A program made the position numbers and the translations under genes. Positions 53,482 through 64,000 of a stretch of 64,000 nt of DNA are shown here, one piece after another (position 1 is the first letter of the stretch; every line of letters begins with the position of its first letter). Source of the stretch: Paenibacillus caui (lineage in GTDB: Bacteria; Bacillota; Bacilli; Paenibacillales; Paenibacillaceae); assembly GCF_019904135.1 (NCBI RefSeq), contig NZ_JAIOGQ010000025.1, positions 1-64,000 of the forward strand, given 5' to 3'. The notes beneath the pieces were generated by a model. It did not search any database. It saw only the letters and a list, made by a program, of their open reading frames with translations, and was not told the origin of the DNA.

Positions 53482-54881
53482 TTGCGGCGCCACCGGATCC
53501 CCTGCGGGGTATCCTCCAGAAGAATGCCCTGGCTATCCAGCAAATCGCGGATTTCATCCGCTCTTGCCCAGTTTTTGGCCTTCCGCGCTTCCGTACGTTC
53601 GGCAATCAGGCGTTCGATATCCTCGCCGGGCAGTTCGGCCGCTTCCTGCTCATAAATCCGCAGCACGCCGTTCATCTCGTTAAATACGGACAGGGCCGCC
53701 TCCAGGTCTGCCTTGCTTACAGCAGGCTCCTGCAGCAGCAGGTTGACTTCGCTGACCCAGTCAAACACAGCCGTAATGGCATCCGGCGTATTGAAATCAT
53801 CCTGCATTTTCTCGTGGAACTGCTGCAATATCCGGTCCAGCTTCTCCTTGAAATCCGGAGATGCTTCGCCGACAGCGCCCTGAGCTTCATTCAAGCGGTG
53901 AAGCACATTGCCTGCCGCGTTCGCGATCCGTTCCACGCTGCGCTCGGCCTGAGCCAAAATTTCATCCGTAAAATTCAGCGGATTGCGGTAATGGGCCGAC
54001 AGCATGAAATACCGAAGCGCCGTGCGCTTGTAAGCCTTGCGAAGGTCCTTGACGAGAACGCCGTTGCCCAGCGATTTCGACATTTTTTCCCCGCCGATAT
54101 TAATATACCCGTTATGCATCCAATAGTTCGCCAGCGGCTTGCCGGTGAAAGCTTCCGATTGCGCGCATTCGCACTCATGGTGCGGGAACTGCAAATCCTG
54201 ACCGCCGCCGTGGATGTCGATCGTGTCTCCCAGCAGACTGCGCGCCATGGCCGAGCATTCAATGTGCCAGCCCGGACGCCCGTCTCCCCAGGGACTGGAC
54301 CAATAAATTTCACCCGGCTTGGCGGCCTTCCACAGAACGAAGTCGACCGGATTTTCCTTCCGCTCATCGACGTCAATCCGAATGCCGAACTGCAGCTCTC
54401 CGATATTCTGATGCGACAGCTTGCCGTAATCCGGAAATCTGGAGGTGCGGAAGAACACGTCCCCCCCGTTTTCATAGGCGTACCCTTTATCCACCAGACC
54501 TGCGATAAACTCGATGATCAGATCCATATTTTCCGTCACCCGGGGGTTTGCCGTGGCCCGCGGAATGCCGAGTCCGTCCAGATCTTCGTAATAAGCCTGA
54601 ATGAACTTGTCCGCAACTTCCGGCACCGTTTTGCCCATTTCGGCCGCTATCCGGATCAATTTGTCATCCACATCCGTAAAGTTGACGACATATTTCGCGT
54701 CATAGGACTGATTTTCCAAATAGCTGCGCACTACGTCAAAAAAGATCATCGGACGCGCATTCCCGATATGGATATAGCCATAAACTGTCGGCCCGCAGAC
54801 ATACATGGTCGCTGTCCCCGGCGTTTGGGGAGTGAACGTTTCTTTTTTTCTTGATAACGTATTATAGATTTGAAGAGCCAT
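53478..54881 (-). CDS. cysS: Cysteinyl-tRNA synthetase
   Basis: 467 residues, class I synthetase. The HIGH-like YIHIGNARP and KMSKSLGN motifs are intact; C in YVCGPTVY and [12 protein letters not shown] ligands bind the zinc that recognises cysteine. ATG 54881 is set by the usual [13 protein letters not shown] start; the open frame to 55004 overlaps cysE. It shares a transcript with cysE under the Cys T-box. Confidence 0.97.
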   Translation of the reverse strand: MALQIYNTLSRKKETFTPQTPGTATMYVCGPTVYGYIHIGNARPMIFFDVVRSYLENQSYDAKYVVNFTDVDDKLIRIAAEMGKTVPEVADKFIQAYYEDLDGLGIPRATANPRVTENMDLIIEFIAGLVDKGYAYENGGDVFFRTSRFPDYGKLSHQNIGELQFGIRIDVDERKENPVDFVLWKAAKPGEIYWSSPWGDGRPGWHIECSAMARSLLGDTIDIHGGGQDLQFPHHECECAQSEAFTGKPLANYWMHNGYINIGGEKMSKSLGNGVLVKDLRKAYKRTALRYFMLSAHYRNPLNFTDEILAQAERSVERIANAAGNVLHRLNEAQGAVGEASPDFKEKLDRILQQFHEKMQDDFNTPDAITAVFDWVSEVNLLLQEPAVSKADLEAALSVFNEMNGVLRIYEQEAAELPGEDIERLIAERTEARKAKNWARADEIRDLLDSQGILLEDTPQGIRWRRK

Positions 54882-54960
54882 TGAAGCCTCACATTCCTTT
54901 CCTGCGGTACCCCGGGCGGATACCGTTTCCCGTAGTAGAGATGTTGTCACCATTCTATCC

Positions 54961-55635
54961 TTAATCGGGCAATGTGATTCTATCGCCCTTTTTTTCCTGC
55001 TCAAGCTGCTTTTTGAGCTCTTCTATTTCACTGCGCAGCTTTTCCATTTCCTCATGCATGGACTGAAGCGCATCGACGACCGGGTCCGGGAGCTCATGAG
55101 TCAGCCGGTCTGTCCGCTTGCCGCCCTGTCTCACGATTTTTCCCGGAATTCCGACAACCGTAGTGTCCGGGGGCACCTCTTTAAGAACGACAGAATTCGC
55201 GCCGATATTGCTTTGGTCGCCCACCTTGAAAGAGCCCAAAATTTTGGCGCCCGACCCGATGACGACGTTGTTGCCGATCGTAGGATGGCGTTTCCCCTTT
55301 TCCTTGCCGCTTCCGCCGAGCGTCACTCCTTGATAGATAACCACATCGTCGCCGATCTCGCAAGTCTCTCCGATGACAACACCCATGCCGTGGTCAATAA
55401 ACAGCCGTTTTCCAATGACAGCGCCAGGATGGATTTCGATTCCGGTAAAAAAACGGCTGACCTGGGAAATGATTCGGGCAACCGTAAACCAGCGCCGGCG
55501 GTAAAAAGCATGCGCAATCCGATGGCTCCAGATCGCATGAAGTCCGGAATACGTAAAGACCACTTCGAACTTGCTTCTGGCCGCAGGATCATTTTCAAAG
55601 ACAGCCTGGATATCCGATCTGAATGTTTTGAACAT
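54961..55635 (-). CDS. cysE: Serine O-acetyltransferase
   Basis: 224 residues. It makes O-acetylserine, which accepts sulfide to form cysteine. The left-handed beta-helix hexapeptide repeats run through [43 protein letters not shown]; the catalytic Asp-His pair is within IDHGMG. A lysine/glutamate coiled coil follows at the C terminus. ATG 55635 is preferred over GTG 55644, which touches the ribosome binding site. First gene behind the Cys T-box. Confidence 0.96.
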   Translation of the reverse strand: MFKTFRSDIQAVFENDPAARSKFEVVFTYSGLHAIWSHRIAHAFYRRRWFTVARIISQVSRFFTGIEIHPGAVIGKRLFIDHGMGVVIGETCEIGDDVVIYQGVTLGGSGKEKGKRHPTIGNNVVIGSGAKILGSFKVGDQSNIGANSVVLKEVPPDTTVVGIPGKIVRQGGKRTDRLTHELPDPVVDALQSMHEEMEKLRSEIEELKKQLEQEKKGDRITLPD

Positions 55636-55675
55636 GCTAGCCACTCTCCCCTGGCCTTGTGTTATACTATCTTAT

Positions 55676-55985
55676 CGTTTAAAAAGAGCGCCCCTGCAGC
55701 AAAAAGCTGCAGAGACGCTCCCCGCGCGGTCCCACTCTGCTTATCGTCCCTTGTTTAGCGCCGGCCCTGACCGAAAGCACCAGCGTTAAATGCAAGAGGC
55801 GATCTTCTCCATGTCCTTAACGGGGACAAGCCGGCGCACTCTAACGCTAGGAAGATGACTCCCGCGCTCAAGCCGCAGCTCCCAGGTGCATTTCTGCCCG
55901 CCGTACTTCGGATCACTCTCAGCCAGCAACGTCCCGGCAGGAACGTTAAAGGTCACCCTCTCTGTAGCGCACGCTGTCAGGCATA
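55676..55985 (-). promoter_or_regulatory. Cysteine-specific T-box riboswitch before cysE-cysS
   Basis: On the minus strand stem I carries AGAGAGGGTGACC, CTGAGAG and AAGTACGG, with specifier codon TGC (Cys) at 55890-55888 inside AAATGCACC. The T-box core GAGTGGGACCGCG follows at about 55737-55724. A terminator GAGCG...TGCAGC/GCTGCA...CGCTC with five T residues ends the element near 55681. TGGG can pair with the UCCA end of tRNA-Cys allowing one wobble. Uncharged tRNA-Cys should prevent termination. The remaining bases to 56123 show no gene. Confidence 0.94.
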
Positions 55986-56123
55986 CTTCTCCTGTTCATT
56001 GCTTTTCATTTAATCATGCTTGTGTTGTTATGCTATGAAATGATCATCATTGATCTTGGACTTTATGATCTAAAATGGACACTTCCATCTTATCCAAAAG
56101 TACAGCCGCTGACAAGATAATCG

Positions 56124-57581
56124 TCAGCCTTTTATCTGGGAATTCAAACGATCCAGGACGGTGTCCTTGCCCAGCAAGTAAATGGTTTGGTTCAGATCCC
56201 GCCCATGCATTTGTCCCGTAAGCGCTACACGGATCGGCATAAACAGCTGTTTGCCTTTATAGCCGGTTTCCTTTTGCACTTCCTTGATCAGCTTTGCGAT
56301 ATGCGCCGCGTTAAACTCTTCGCTGGCTGACAGCTTGTCCAAGAAGGCCTTGAGCACGGCCGGAACCTGTTCTTCGCCCAGAATAGCCGCTGCTTCGGAA
56401 TCCATTTCAAGATGAGTGCGGAAGAACAAACCGGATAAATCCACAATATCCGATGCCGCCGTCATCTGCTCCTGATACAGGGCCACCAGCGCCTCGGCCC
56501 ATTCGCGCTGCTCTTGCGTAAGCTGACCGGGAAGACGGGAAGCCTGCTGAAGATGCGGAATAGCCAGATCAGCGATCCTCTTCGGATCCGCATTTTTAAT
56601 ATAATGATTGTTCAGATGGGCAAGCTTGTGAGTGTCAAACACAGCCGGACTGCGTGACAGCCGTTTCGGGTCAAAAATAGAGATCAGCTCTTCCCTGGAG
56701 AAAATCTCTTCTTCGCCTTCCGGCGACCACCCGAGCAGCGCAATGAAATTGAACAGCGCTTCAGGCAGGTACCCCAGCTTGTCATACTGTTCGATAAACT
56801 GGATTATCGACTCGTCCCGTTTGCTGAGCTTTTTGTGGTTCTCGCCGACGATCAGGGTCATATGCCCGAACACCGGAGGCTCCCAGCCGAGCGCATCATA
56901 AATCATAAGCTGACGGGGAGTATTGGACACATGGTCCTCGCCCCGGAGCACGTGGGTAATTTTCATCAGGTAATCATCCACAACGACCGCAAAGTTGTAA
57001 GTAGGAATGCCATCCCGCTTTACAATGACAAAATCGCCGGAGATGTCGGATTCAACGCTAATCGTGCCTTTTACCAGGTCGTCCCATGCAAAAGTGCGTC
57101 CTTCCGGAACGCGGAACCGGATGCTGGGCACCCGCCCTTCCGCTTCAAAGGCGGCGCACTGCTCCGGCGTTAAATCGCGATGCTTCCCGGAATAACGCGG
57201 AGTTTCTCCGCGTGCGATCTGCTCCTCACGCTCCTGCTCCAGCTCCTCTTCCGTACAATAGCAGCGGTAAGCAAGGCCACGGTCAAGCAAATCCTGCCAA
57301 TAGGTTTTGTATATGTCAAGACGTTCCGTTTGGCGGTAAGGTCCGTATTCCCCGCCAACATCAATGCTTTCATCCCAGTCAATGCCTAGCCATTTCAAAT
57401 ATTTAAGCTGGCTTTCTTCTCCGCCCTCAATATTCCGTTTGACATCCGTATCTTCGATACGAATAATGAATTTGCCGCCCTGGCTGCGGGCGAACAAGTA
57501 GTTGAACAGCGCCGTTCTTGCATTCCCAATATGCAAATGTCCCGTCGGACTCGGTGCGTAGCGAACGCGGACTTCGGTCAC
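56124..57581 (-). CDS. gltX: Glutamyl-tRNA synthetase
   Basis: 485 residues. [21 protein letters not shown] is the HIGH region and KLSKRDES the KMSKS region. In Bacillales this enzyme is usually non-discriminating and charges tRNA-Gln too, with GatCAB repairing the product. The stop codon lies in a small GCTGAC/GTCAGC hairpin. It follows ispF after 90 bases. Confidence 0.98.
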   Translation of the reverse strand: MTEVRVRYAPSPTGHLHIGNARTALFNYLFARSQGGKFIIRIEDTDVKRNIEGGEESQLKYLKWLGIDWDESIDVGGEYGPYRQTERLDIYKTYWQDLLDRGLAYRCYCTEEELEQEREEQIARGETPRYSGKHRDLTPEQCAAFEAEGRVPSIRFRVPEGRTFAWDDLVKGTISVESDISGDFVIVKRDGIPTYNFAVVVDDYLMKITHVLRGEDHVSNTPRQLMIYDALGWEPPVFGHMTLIVGENHKKLSKRDESIIQFIEQYDKLGYLPEALFNFIALLGWSPEGEEEIFSREELISIFDPKRLSRSPAVFDTHKLAHLNNHYIKNADPKRIADLAIPHLQQASRLPGQLTQEQREWAEALVALYQEQMTAASDIVDLSGLFFRTHLEMDSEAAAILGEEQVPAVLKAFLDKLSASEEFNAAHIAKLIKEVQKETGYKGKQLFMPIRVALTGQMHGRDLNQTIYLLGKDTVLDRLNSQIKG

Positions 57582-57671
57582 TTTCGATCCCCTCCAATTT
57601 TGCTATACAAATGAACTATATAAAGCGGTGTGTGAAACGTATTCGTACTGTATCTCTCGTACATCACACGA

Positions 57672-58154
57672 TCATAGCACACCTTGAACCAGGCAGACAA
57701 TACACTGCGCCGCAATGCCTTCGCCTCTGCCTGTAAAGCCAAGCTGCTCCGTGGTTGTCGCCTTGATGTTCACCTTGGAGACTTCTGCCTGAAGCGCTCC
57801 CGCAATAATATCCATCATTTGCGGAATATAAGGCGCCATTTTGGGGCGCTGGGCGATGATGGTTGCGTCAAGGTTGCCCAGCGTCCAGCCTTTACAGGCC
57901 GCCATTTCCCATACTTTGCGCAGCAGCTCCAGGCTGTCGGCCCCTTTATAGGCTTCGTCCGTATCCGGAAAATGGCGGCCGATGTCTCCTTCCCCGATGG
58001 CCCCGAGAATCGCGTCGCTGACGGCATGAAGCAGCACGTCCGCATCGGAATGCCCGAGCAGCCCTTTTTCGAACGGAATTGTGACGCCGCCGATAATACA
58101 GGGCCTTCCTTCCACCAGTTGATGCACATCAAAACCTTGTCCCACGGTAATCAT
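57672..58154 (-). CDS. ispF: 2-C-methyl-D-erythritol 2,4-cyclodiphosphate synthase
   Basis: 160 residues. [20 protein letters not shown] starts with the metal ligands D9 and H11; [19 protein letters not shown] supplies the third. [20 protein letters not shown] is the family signature. Fifth step of the MEP isoprenoid route. It overlaps ispD by 4 bases (ATGA). Confidence 0.98.
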   Translation of the reverse strand: MITVGQGFDVHQLVEGRPCIIGGVTIPFEKGLLGHSDADVLLHAVSDAILGAIGEGDIGRHFPDTDEAYKGADSLELLRKVWEMAACKGWTLGNLDATIIAQRPKMAPYIPQMMDIIAGALQAEVSKVNIKATTTEQLGFTGRGEGIAAQCIVCLVQGVL

Positions 58155-58867
58155 TCGTTGTTCTCCCCTTTTGACTCTACTCTTGAACGGAGAAACGCAG
58201 CAAAATCAAGATCCTCCGGGGTCGTAATTTTAATATTGCTGTAGTCCCCTTCTACGATCTTGACGTTCGTTCCCATTCGCTCCATCAGCATGGAGTCATC
58301 CGTCCCGGCAAACCCCTCCACGATGGCTCTCTCATGGGCAAGAATCAGCTCGGAACGCCGAAAAGCCTGTGGGGTCTGAATCGCCCACAAGCTCCGCCTG
58401 TCCGGTGTTGAGCTGACAAAGCCCCTTGCGTCGGCTACCTTGACGGTGTCTTTGACCGGTACGGCCAACACGGCTGCACCGCTTTCCCATGCAGCTTCGC
58501 AGCAGGAACGAATGTGCTTGCCGGACACAAACGGTCGAACCCCGTCGTGTACAAGCACCCATTCTGCGTTCAATGCTTTCAATCCTTTGTAAACCGAATG
58601 CTGGCGTTCTTCTCCGCCCGAAATGACCCGGGTGACTTTCTTCAGGCCATAAGTCTCTATCCACGCTTTACAGCGGTCAACATCCTGCGATCCTGTAACA
58701 AGCACGATTTCCGAGATCAGAGGTTCCCTCTGGAACGCTTCCAGCGTATGTACAACAATCGGCTTCCCATCAAGCAGCAGATACTGCTTGTTTTCCTTGG
58801 TTCCCATACGTGTTCCGCGGCCTGCCGCCACGATCACCACACCCGCGTGCCTTTCCGATTCCGTCAA
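58151..58867 (-). CDS. ispD: 2-C-methyl-D-erythritol 4-phosphate cytidylyltransferase
   Basis: 238 residues. [28 protein letters not shown] is the nucleotide-binding start; [11 protein letters not shown] and AVPVKDTVK are conserved active-site regions. Third step of the MEP route, directly coupled to ispF. Confidence 0.98.
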   Translation of the reverse strand: MTESERHAGVVIVAAGRGTRMGTKENKQYLLLDGKPIVVHTLEAFQREPLISEIVLVTGSQDVDRCKAWIETYGLKKVTRVISGGEERQHSVYKGLKALNAEWVLVHDGVRPFVSGKHIRSCCEAAWESGAAVLAVPVKDTVKVADARGFVSSTPDRRSLWAIQTPQAFRRSELILAHERAIVEGFAGTDDSMLMERMGTNVKIVEGDYSNIKITTPEDLDFAAFLRSRVESKGENNE

Positions 58868-58971
58868 TGGTATCCCAACCTGCCTTGTGTATAATGGAGC
58901 GGACTTTCGGATGTTCTCCTATTCTCCAGAAGGTCATCCGCCGTCCGCATGCTAACTCCATCATACCTTGT

Positions 58972-60057
58972 TTACTGGGCTTTTTCCAACAGTTTCGGTT
59001 TGGCAAAGATCATTCTTCCGGCTGATGTTTGAAGAACGCTTGTCACCAGCACCTCGGTAATGCTGCCGATATAATCGCGCCCGCCTTCAACGACGATCAT
59101 CGTGCCGTCATCCAGATAAGCTACGCCCTGTCCGTATTCCTTGCCGTCCTTGATCACCTGTACCATAATTTCTTCACCCGGCAGCACAACCGGCTTCACC
59201 GCGTTCGCAAGGTCATTGATATTGAGCACCGAAACGCCCTGCAGCTCGCAAACCTTATTCAGATTAAAGTCGTTGGTAACCACCTTGCCATGGAGCAGCT
59301 TCGCCAGTTTGACAAGCTTGCTGTCAACCTCGGATATTTCTTCAAAATCCCCTTCATAGATCAGCACCTTCACATCGAGCTCCTTCTGAATTTTATTCAG
59401 AATATCCAGTCCCCGGCGTCCCCTGTTCCGCTTGAGCAGGTCTGAGGAATCCGCGATATGCTGGAGCTCCTCCAAAACGAATTGAGGAATAACGATAGTC
59501 CCCTCAATGAATCCGGTTTTGCAAATATCCGCAATTCGTCCGTCGATAATGACGCTGGTATCCAGTATTTTATGCTCATGGGACCACTGCTCTTCCTGTT
59601 TTACTACACTCCAGCTGCCCGACTTCCAGAAAGAACCGAGCTCCTCTTTCTTCTCCAATCCTACGCGCAGACCGACATATCCAAAAAGACAAGCAAACGC
59701 AAAACGGACCCATTCGCTCATGTTTCCAAGCCAGGACGTTGCCGGATAAAGAAGAAGGGCTATAACTAACCCGGCGATCAGGCCCGTTGTTCCTGCTGCA
59801 AGCTGGTCCATAGGCTGACGCGCCAACGAAGAAATCCCCGAAAGCACCTGATTCGAAACCATGTTCGCAAAGATAGAGAAAATTAGCAGAAATGCGCAAG
59901 CTCCCGCCGCAGCGAAAATAAGATGAACCGCAAGTTCATTCATAGAGTCAAGTGCAATCCGGGCGGACTGCGGAAGAATACGGATTATTGCTTCACTCGT
60001 GTATCCAAGCCAGGCTCCGCATAGGCCTGTGATTATTTGAAAGGCTCTCTTTATCAT
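58972..60057 (-). CDS. Membrane-anchored PIN/TRAM domain protein (YacL)
   Basis: 361 residues. Four membrane helices occupy about residues 1-120. The PIN nuclease-like domain begins [24 protein letters not shown] and includes [26 protein letters not shown]; a TRAM RNA-binding domain ends the protein ([38 protein letters not shown]). It resembles B. subtilis YacL, whose function is unknown. ATG 60057 follows AGGAGG by 11 bases; the GTG at 60069 lies in that site. Confidence 0.92.
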   Translation of the reverse strand: MIKRAFQIITGLCGAWLGYTSEAIIRILPQSARIALDSMNELAVHLIFAAAGACAFLLIFSIFANMVSNQVLSGISSLARQPMDQLAAGTTGLIAGLVIALLLYPATSWLGNMSEWVRFAFACLFGYVGLRVGLEKKEELGSFWKSGSWSVVKQEEQWSHEHKILDTSVIIDGRIADICKTGFIEGTIVIPQFVLEELQHIADSSDLLKRNRGRRGLDILNKIQKELDVKVLIYEGDFEEISEVDSKLVKLAKLLHGKVVTNDFNLNKVCELQGVSVLNINDLANAVKPVVLPGEEIMVQVIKDGKEYGQGVAYLDDGTMIVVEGGRDYIGSITEVLVTSVLQTSAGRMIFAKPKLLEKAQ

Positions 60058-60187
60058 GAGACCTTTCACCTCCTTTTGCTATTCAGTATGAACCAAAAAA
60101 TGGAATCATAATCCGGAGGGACGCAATTATTTTGCAGATGAAAGAAAGAAGTCATGGAGAAAAAGGGAAACCGTCTATCTTTTCTGG

Positions 60188-60217
60188 TTGAAAATGGTTT
60201 TAGTGGTGACATATAAT
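60188..60217 (+). promoter_or_regulatory. Promoter of the 131-residue cysteine-rich protein gene
   Basis: TTGAAA, 18 bases, perfect TATAAT. The start is about 25 bases ahead of an AAAGGTGG site. Confidence 0.75.
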
Positions 60218-60252
60218 AAGTTCAACCCAACAATATAAAGGTGGATGGAAAA

Positions 60253-60648
60253 ATGAGCGCATTAACCTTACAGACCTTTCAAGAACAAGTCTCCGAATTG
60301 CTGCTCCGTCACCGCAGTCTGCTTGATGTCCTTTCCAAAACCGGCCAAAGCAGCTCATCCGTTAATAGAGCCGTGGTCAAAGCTGTAACGGAGTGCGGCT
60401 GTATTGAACTCCACGCTACCAAACAATCCTTTGAGCCGGACATGAATCTCGAACAGGCCAAAGAAGTGGTTGGCAAGCATGTTCAAGGACACTTGTGCGA
60501 GAACTGCCGCGAAGCCATCAGCTCCGAACTTGGACGCAATTTATTCTATTTGTCGGCCCTTTGCAACTTGCTTGATATTAACATGGATGAAGTGGTGGAA
60601 AATGAATCTCGTAAATGTTCCACACTCGGCCTGTTTAATCTGTCATAA
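60253..60648 (+). CDS. Conserved-looking cysteine-containing protein, function unknown
   Basis: 131 residues, not assigned to a named family with confidence. Mostly helical; cysteines at 48, 50 (CGC), 82, 85 (CENC), 104 and 122. The CGC and CxxC pairs could bind a metal or form a redox site. No signal peptide or membrane helix. ATG 60253 follows AAAGGTGG by 8 bases; an in-frame GTG at 60241 lies in that site. It has its own promoter and terminator and is divergent to the YacL-like gene. Similar proteins seem present in this place in other Paenibacillus, from memory only. Confidence 0.75.
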   Translation: MSALTLQTFQEQVSELLLRHRSLLDVLSKTGQSSSSVNRAVVKAVTECGCIELHATKQSFEPDMNLEQAKEVVGKHVQGHLCENCREAISSELGRNLFYLSALCNLLDINMDEVVENESRKCSTLGLFNLS

Positions 60649-60742
60649 CGCGGCGGGCACTTGCCGCATGCTGTAACAGCTGATTTTGCTTTTCTGAAAT
60701 GAATACCTATAAATTTTTTAATCTAAAAGCTATTTTTACATA

Positions 60743-60776
60743 AAAGACCGCCAGGATGTCTCCTGACGGTCTTTTT
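60743..60776. terminator. Bidirectional terminator between the 60253 gene and pssA
   Basis: AGACCG.CAGGA and TCCTG.CGGTCT pair around a short loop, with A and T runs on the two sides. It serves the convergent genes on both strands. Confidence 0.9.
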
Positions 60777-60830
60777 GTATGATTCCGTTATAATCTTTTG
60801 AATGATTGCGTTATAAGTTCATACTATTCA

Positions 60831-61562
60831 TTATGAGTTCTTGGAACTGTAAGTTTCCTCTGACGTTCCTGACCGGCGATGCTTCCTGCGAAAAATCCGC
60901 TGCACATTTTGTTTCAGTCCATATAATGCATAAACAACAAGCGGTAAAAATATCAGCTTCGACAATTCTTCCGGGAATCTTACCGCAATAACCACAGCTA
61001 TGATTACAATCCATGGAGCAATCCAAATCGCTTTACGGGGAAGCCCGATCTTCTTGAAATTTGGATACCTTACCGAGCTTACCATCAAATAAGACAACAA
61101 GAGCGTCGCAATAATAAAATATGGCGCAGAAATCTCTTTGTGGAATAACGAAAGAGTTGCCAGCACGCTCCCCGCAGCCGGAATCGGCAGTCCGACGAAG
61201 TAGCCCGGAATCCCGGGACGAACATTGAAACGGGCCAAACGAAGCGCCCCGCATATGGGAAAGATGGACGTCACAATCCAGGCCAGCGCTGTAGGTAGAC
61301 TGTGAAACGAAATGCTGTACATGATCATAGCAGGCGCAATTCCGAAGGAAATGACATCCGATAATGAGTCGAGCTCTTTACCAAATTCGCTTTGGCACTT
61401 CAGCACCCGCGCGGCACGACCGTCCAGTCCGTCGAGCAGCATAGCCACAATAACCATAATTGCCGCCAAACTGTATTTGTCGCTCTGGGTCAACATGATG
61501 GCGACCATTCCGAGAAACAAGTTACCCAAGGTAAACATGTTCGGAATTGACTTCGTTATCAT
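60831..61562 (-). CDS. pssA: CDP-diacylglycerol--serine O-phosphatidyltransferase
   Basis: 243 residues with several membrane helices. The CDP-alcohol phosphotransferase motif is complete: LDGRAARVLKCQSEFGKELDSLSD. It makes phosphatidylserine, the precursor of phosphatidylethanolamine. No psd gene is in the window. The C-terminal tail is basic and hydrophilic. It stands between disA and the YacL-like gene, unlike B. subtilis. Two near-identical promoters precede it. Confidence 0.95.
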   Translation of the reverse strand: MITKSIPNMFTLGNLFLGMVAIMLTQSDKYSLAAIMVIVAMLLDGLDGRAARVLKCQSEFGKELDSLSDVISFGIAPAMIMYSISFHSLPTALAWIVTSIFPICGALRLARFNVRPGIPGYFVGLPIPAAGSVLATLSLFHKEISAPYFIIATLLLSYLMVSSVRYPNFKKIGLPRKAIWIAPWIVIIAVVIAVRFPEELSKLIFLPLVVYALYGLKQNVQRIFRRKHRRSGTSEETYSSKNS

Positions 61563-61676
61563 TTTTTCACCTCAATCATTATTGTTCTTGGATAACGCCG
61601 GATACAATAAGAAAATTACATAGTATTATTGGAACGCCCCGTAATGACCGGGCATCCATATATAACATAAATGTTC

Positions 61677-61705
61677 ATTCTATTTCAATTGTTTCAATCT
61701 GTCAA
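61677..61705 (-). promoter_or_regulatory. pssA promoter, proximal copy
   Basis: Perfect TTGACA, 17 bases, TAGAAT on the minus strand. Flanks TTCATTGACAGA match the distal copy. Confidence 0.8.
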
Positions 61706-61721
61706 TGAATATCACTCATGT

Positions 61722-61750
61722 ATTCTATGGCATTCATATTTGTCTGTCAA
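61722..61750 (-). promoter_or_regulatory. pssA promoter, distal copy inside the disA 3' end
   Basis: TTGACA, 17 bases, TAGAAT, 45 bases upstream of the proximal copy. Its -35 is within the last disA codons (Ile-Asp-Arg). Confidence 0.7.
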
Positions 61751-62810
61751 TGAAAGCTTGTTCCTGAAGACGTTTCAACCCTTCCTTGATCGCCCGGGCG
61801 CGAACCTCGCCAATACCGTCCACCTCATCCAATTCTTCAATCGAGGCCATCATGACGCCGGGAAGCTGTTCGAAACGCTCCACCAGATTATGGATGATCA
61901 CATTAGGCAGTCTTGGAATCTTGTTCAGGATTCGGTAACCTCTTGGCGCAATCATTTCTTCCGATGTTGCGGCGGAGGAAGGGTACCCCAGCAGCCGGGT
62001 AAGGTGGTGTACATCCAGCAGTTCATCATCGCTGGAACGCTTGAGCCCCATTATAATATTCCGGATCGAGTCATCATCGTCTTCTTTGGCATAGTCCTTA
62101 TACAAGAGCCATGCTTCTTCTTCCATATTGCTGACCAGCTCTTCCATCTGCATGCTGATCAGCCGGCCTTCCGTGCCCAATTCATTGATGAACCGCTTGA
62201 TCTCCAGCTTGACCCGAATCACCATTTCAACCCGCTGAATCACATTAATGACTTCAGGCAGAGTTACAAGCTCTTCAAATTCGGAAGCCGACAAATTGGT
62301 CATGGCCTGGTTCAAAACGGATCTGTATTTCTCCAGAGTCTGAATCGCCTGGTTCGCTTTTGTCAGGATAACCCCGATCTCCTTCAGCGAATATCGGAGC
62401 CCGCCCTGGTACAACGTGATGATATTACGCCGCTGTGAAATCGAAACGACGAGCTTGCCTGTCTGCTTCGCTACACGCTCGGCCGTACGATGGCGAATCC
62501 CCGTCTCCGTAGAAGAGATGGAAGAATCCGGAATGAGCTGTGTATTGGCGTACAGAATCCGCTTCAGATCCTCGCTGAGAATGATGGCACCGTCCATTTT
62601 GGCAAGCTCATACAAATAGTTTGGGGTGAAGTCACAGTTGATGAAAAAACCTCCTTCAACCACCTCCATCACTTCCGGGCTGTAGCCGACCACAAGCAGG
62701 CCGCCTGTCTTTGCCCGAAGCACGTTCTCAAGCCCATCCCGGAAAGCGGTCCCCGGCGCGACAAGCCGAAGCAGGTCGTTCATTTTATCCACTTGGTTTG
62801 GTTCTTTCAT
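61734..62810 (-). CDS. disA: DNA integrity scanning diadenylate cyclase DisA
   Basis: 358 residues. The N-terminal DAC domain shows DGA at 73-75 and RHR at 106-108, the catalytic motifs for making c-di-AMP from ATP. A helical linker and C-terminal helix-hairpin-helix domain ([19 protein letters not shown]) bind branched DNA. It reports DNA lesions and delays sporulation in Bacillus. It follows radA, whose product inhibits it, after 15 bases. Confidence 0.98.
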   Translation of the reverse strand: MKEPNQVDKMNDLLRLVAPGTAFRDGLENVLRAKTGGLLVVGYSPEVMEVVEGGFFINCDFTPNYLYELAKMDGAIILSEDLKRILYANTQLIPDSSISSTETGIRHRTAERVAKQTGKLVVSISQRRNIITLYQGGLRYSLKEIGVILTKANQAIQTLEKYRSVLNQAMTNLSASEFEELVTLPEVINVIQRVEMVIRVKLEIKRFINELGTEGRLISMQMEELVSNMEEEAWLLYKDYAKEDDDDSIRNIIMGLKRSSDDELLDVHHLTRLLGYPSSAATSEEMIAPRGYRILNKIPRLPNVIIHNLVERFEQLPGVMMASIEELDEVDGIGEVRARAIKEGLKRLQEQAFIDRQI

Positions 62811-62825
62811 TTTCTTTCGTGCCCC

Positions 62826-64000
62826 CTAATCTAACGCGACCGCTAGCGCATCTGCAACGGTGTTCACACCGATTACTTGTATTTCTTTGGGGCTTTTCCA
62901 GCCCTTTAGACTTTTTTCGGGAAGAATAACTCGCTTGAAACCTAGCTTTGCTGCCTCCCTGACCCGCTGTTCCGTTCGGGAGACGGCTCTTACCTCTCCG
63001 GTCAGACCAACCTCGCCAAAAATGACATCATCCGGCTTCGTCGGAATATCACGGAAGCTGGAAGCGATACTGACGGCGATAGCCAGGTCAACAGCCGGTT
63101 CATCGAGCCGAACCCCGCCGGCTACATTCAGATAAGCATCCTGATTCTGAAGAAACATGCCCATCCGCTTCTCCAGTACGGCAATGATGAGATTCATCCG
63201 ATGATGATCCACACCGGTCCCCATCCGTCTCGGCGACGGGAAATGCGTGGCGGCTATGAGCGCCTGCAGTTCGACAAGCATCGGGCGCGTCCCCTCCATG
63301 CTCGCCACAACCGTTGAGCCTGAAGCCCCGGCAGAACGTTCGGACAGGAACAGTTCGGAAGGATTCGACACTTCCGTCAAACCGGATTCATTCATCTCGA
63401 AGATGCCAATTTCATTGGTGCTGCCGAAACGGTTCTTCACCGCACGAAGCAGCCTGTACGTATGATGCCGTTCGCCTTCGAAATACAGAACGCAATCCAC
63501 CATATGCTCCAGCATTCTCGGGCCGGCAATCGCCCCTTCCTTCGTCACATGACCCACCAGCACCGTAGCGATTCCCTGTCCTTTGGCGATACGCATAAAT
63601 CTTCCGGTACATTCACGCACTTGCGACACGCTTCCCGGCGCACTCGTAATATCCGCCAAGTAGACGGTCTGGATCGAGTCAATAACCAGGAAATCCGGCT
63701 TCACGCTGTCAATAGCTTCCTCAATCCGCTCAACACTGCTTTCACAAAGGACATAGAGCTCAGGAGATAAGGCACCGAGTCGTTCCGCCCGCATTTTCGT
63801 CTGCTTTACCGATTCCTCGCCCGAAATATAAAGGATTCTCAGGCCGGATTTGGCAAGCTCATGAGAAGTTTGCAGCAAAAGCGTCGATTTGCCGATCCCC
63901 GGATCACCGCCAACGAGCACAAGTGATCCCGGGACAAGACCTCCGCCAAGAACCCGGTTCAATTCGCCGATTCCTGTCTGAACTCTCTGTTCCTTGCCAC
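62826..64000 (-). CDS. radA: DNA repair protein RadA (partial, N terminus outside window)
   Basis: About 390 C-terminal residues are visible; the reading frame is open to the right edge, and the N-terminal zinc finger is outside. Walker [11 protein letters not shown], the RadA-specific KNRFG motif ([13 protein letters not shown]) and a Lon-type C-terminal domain with [20 protein letters not shown] are present. RadA is a hexameric helicase aiding recombination. It heads radA-disA as in Bacillus. Confidence 0.97.
   Translation of the reverse strand, partial: GKEQRVQTGIGELNRVLGGGLVPGSLVLVGGDPGIGKSTLLLQTSHELAKSGLRILYISGEESVKQTKMRAERLGALSPELYVLCESSVERIEEAIDSVKPDFLVIDSIQTVYLADITSAPGSVSQVRECTGRFMRIAKGQGIATVLVGHVTKEGAIAGPRMLEHMVDCVLYFEGERHHTYRLLRAVKNRFGSTNEIGIFEMNESGLTEVSNPSELFLSERSAGASGSTVVASMEGTRPMLVELQALIAATHFPSPRRMGTGVDHHRMNLIIAVLEKRMGMFLQNQDAYLNVAGGVRLDEPAVDLAIAVSIASSFRDIPTKPDDVIFGEVGLTGEVRAVSRTEQRVREAAKLGFKRVILPEKSLKGWKSPKEIQVIGVNTVADALAVALD

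Overview
The window looks like a piece of a Gram-positive, endospore-forming Firmicute chromosome, most likely Paenibacillus or a close relative. The gene order is that of the Bacillales transcription/translation supercluster: radA-disA at one end, then sigH, nusG, rpoBC, the str, S10, spc and alpha operons, and truA-rplM-rpsI-cwlD-mrp at the other. Sporulation genes (sigH, cwlD), strong AAGGAGG ribosome binding sites, a cysteine T-box and the L10 leader support this. Genus is inferred from layout only; no rRNA gene lies in the window.

Nearly everything is transcribed leftwards (minus strand). In transcription order: (1) 64000-50800: radA, disA, pssA, membrane PIN/TRAM protein, ispD-ispF, gltX, T-box-cysE-cysS-mrnC-rlmB-rae1, sigH. 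(2) 50650-46980: rpmG-secE-nusG-rplK-rplA, then rplJ-rplL behind an L10 leader. (3) 46840-38520: rsmC, rpoB, rpoC, ending in a terminator. (4) 38500-33530: rplGB, rpsL, rpsG, fusA, tuf, driven by a strong promoter. (5) 33540-23570: a 10-kb carbohydrate island splits tuf from rpsJ. It holds an ABC sugar importer without ATPase, a DUF4127 protein, NanE, an RpiR regulator, a ROK kinase, an FAD oxidoreductase, and a divergent SGNH esterase. (6) 23550-7950: the S10, spc and alpha operons from rpsJ to rplQ. (7) 7900-1: truA, a zinc-ribbon protein, rplM-rpsI, a plus-strand COG0523 GTPase behind a Zur-like box, cysH-sat, cwlD, mrp, and the 5' end of a group IIC intron.

Three functions are interwoven. 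Core gene expression (ribosome, RNA polymerase, elongation factors, Sec) occupies most of the sequence and keeps several autoregulatory leaders. Sulfur and cysteine metabolism appears at both ends: sat and cysH activate and reduce sulfate, cysE makes the O-acetylserine acceptor, and cysS charges tRNA-Cys under a Cys T-box. The island probably imports an amino sugar and converts N-acetylmannosamine to GlcNAc-6-phosphate, but it lacks sialic acid lyase and sialidase, so its substrate may not be sialic acid.

The least ordinary parts are the island with its uncharacterised DUF4127 enzyme, the intron placed directly behind the mrp terminator, a terminator hairpin that buries the cwlD ribosome binding site, and a structured leader before rpmJ.
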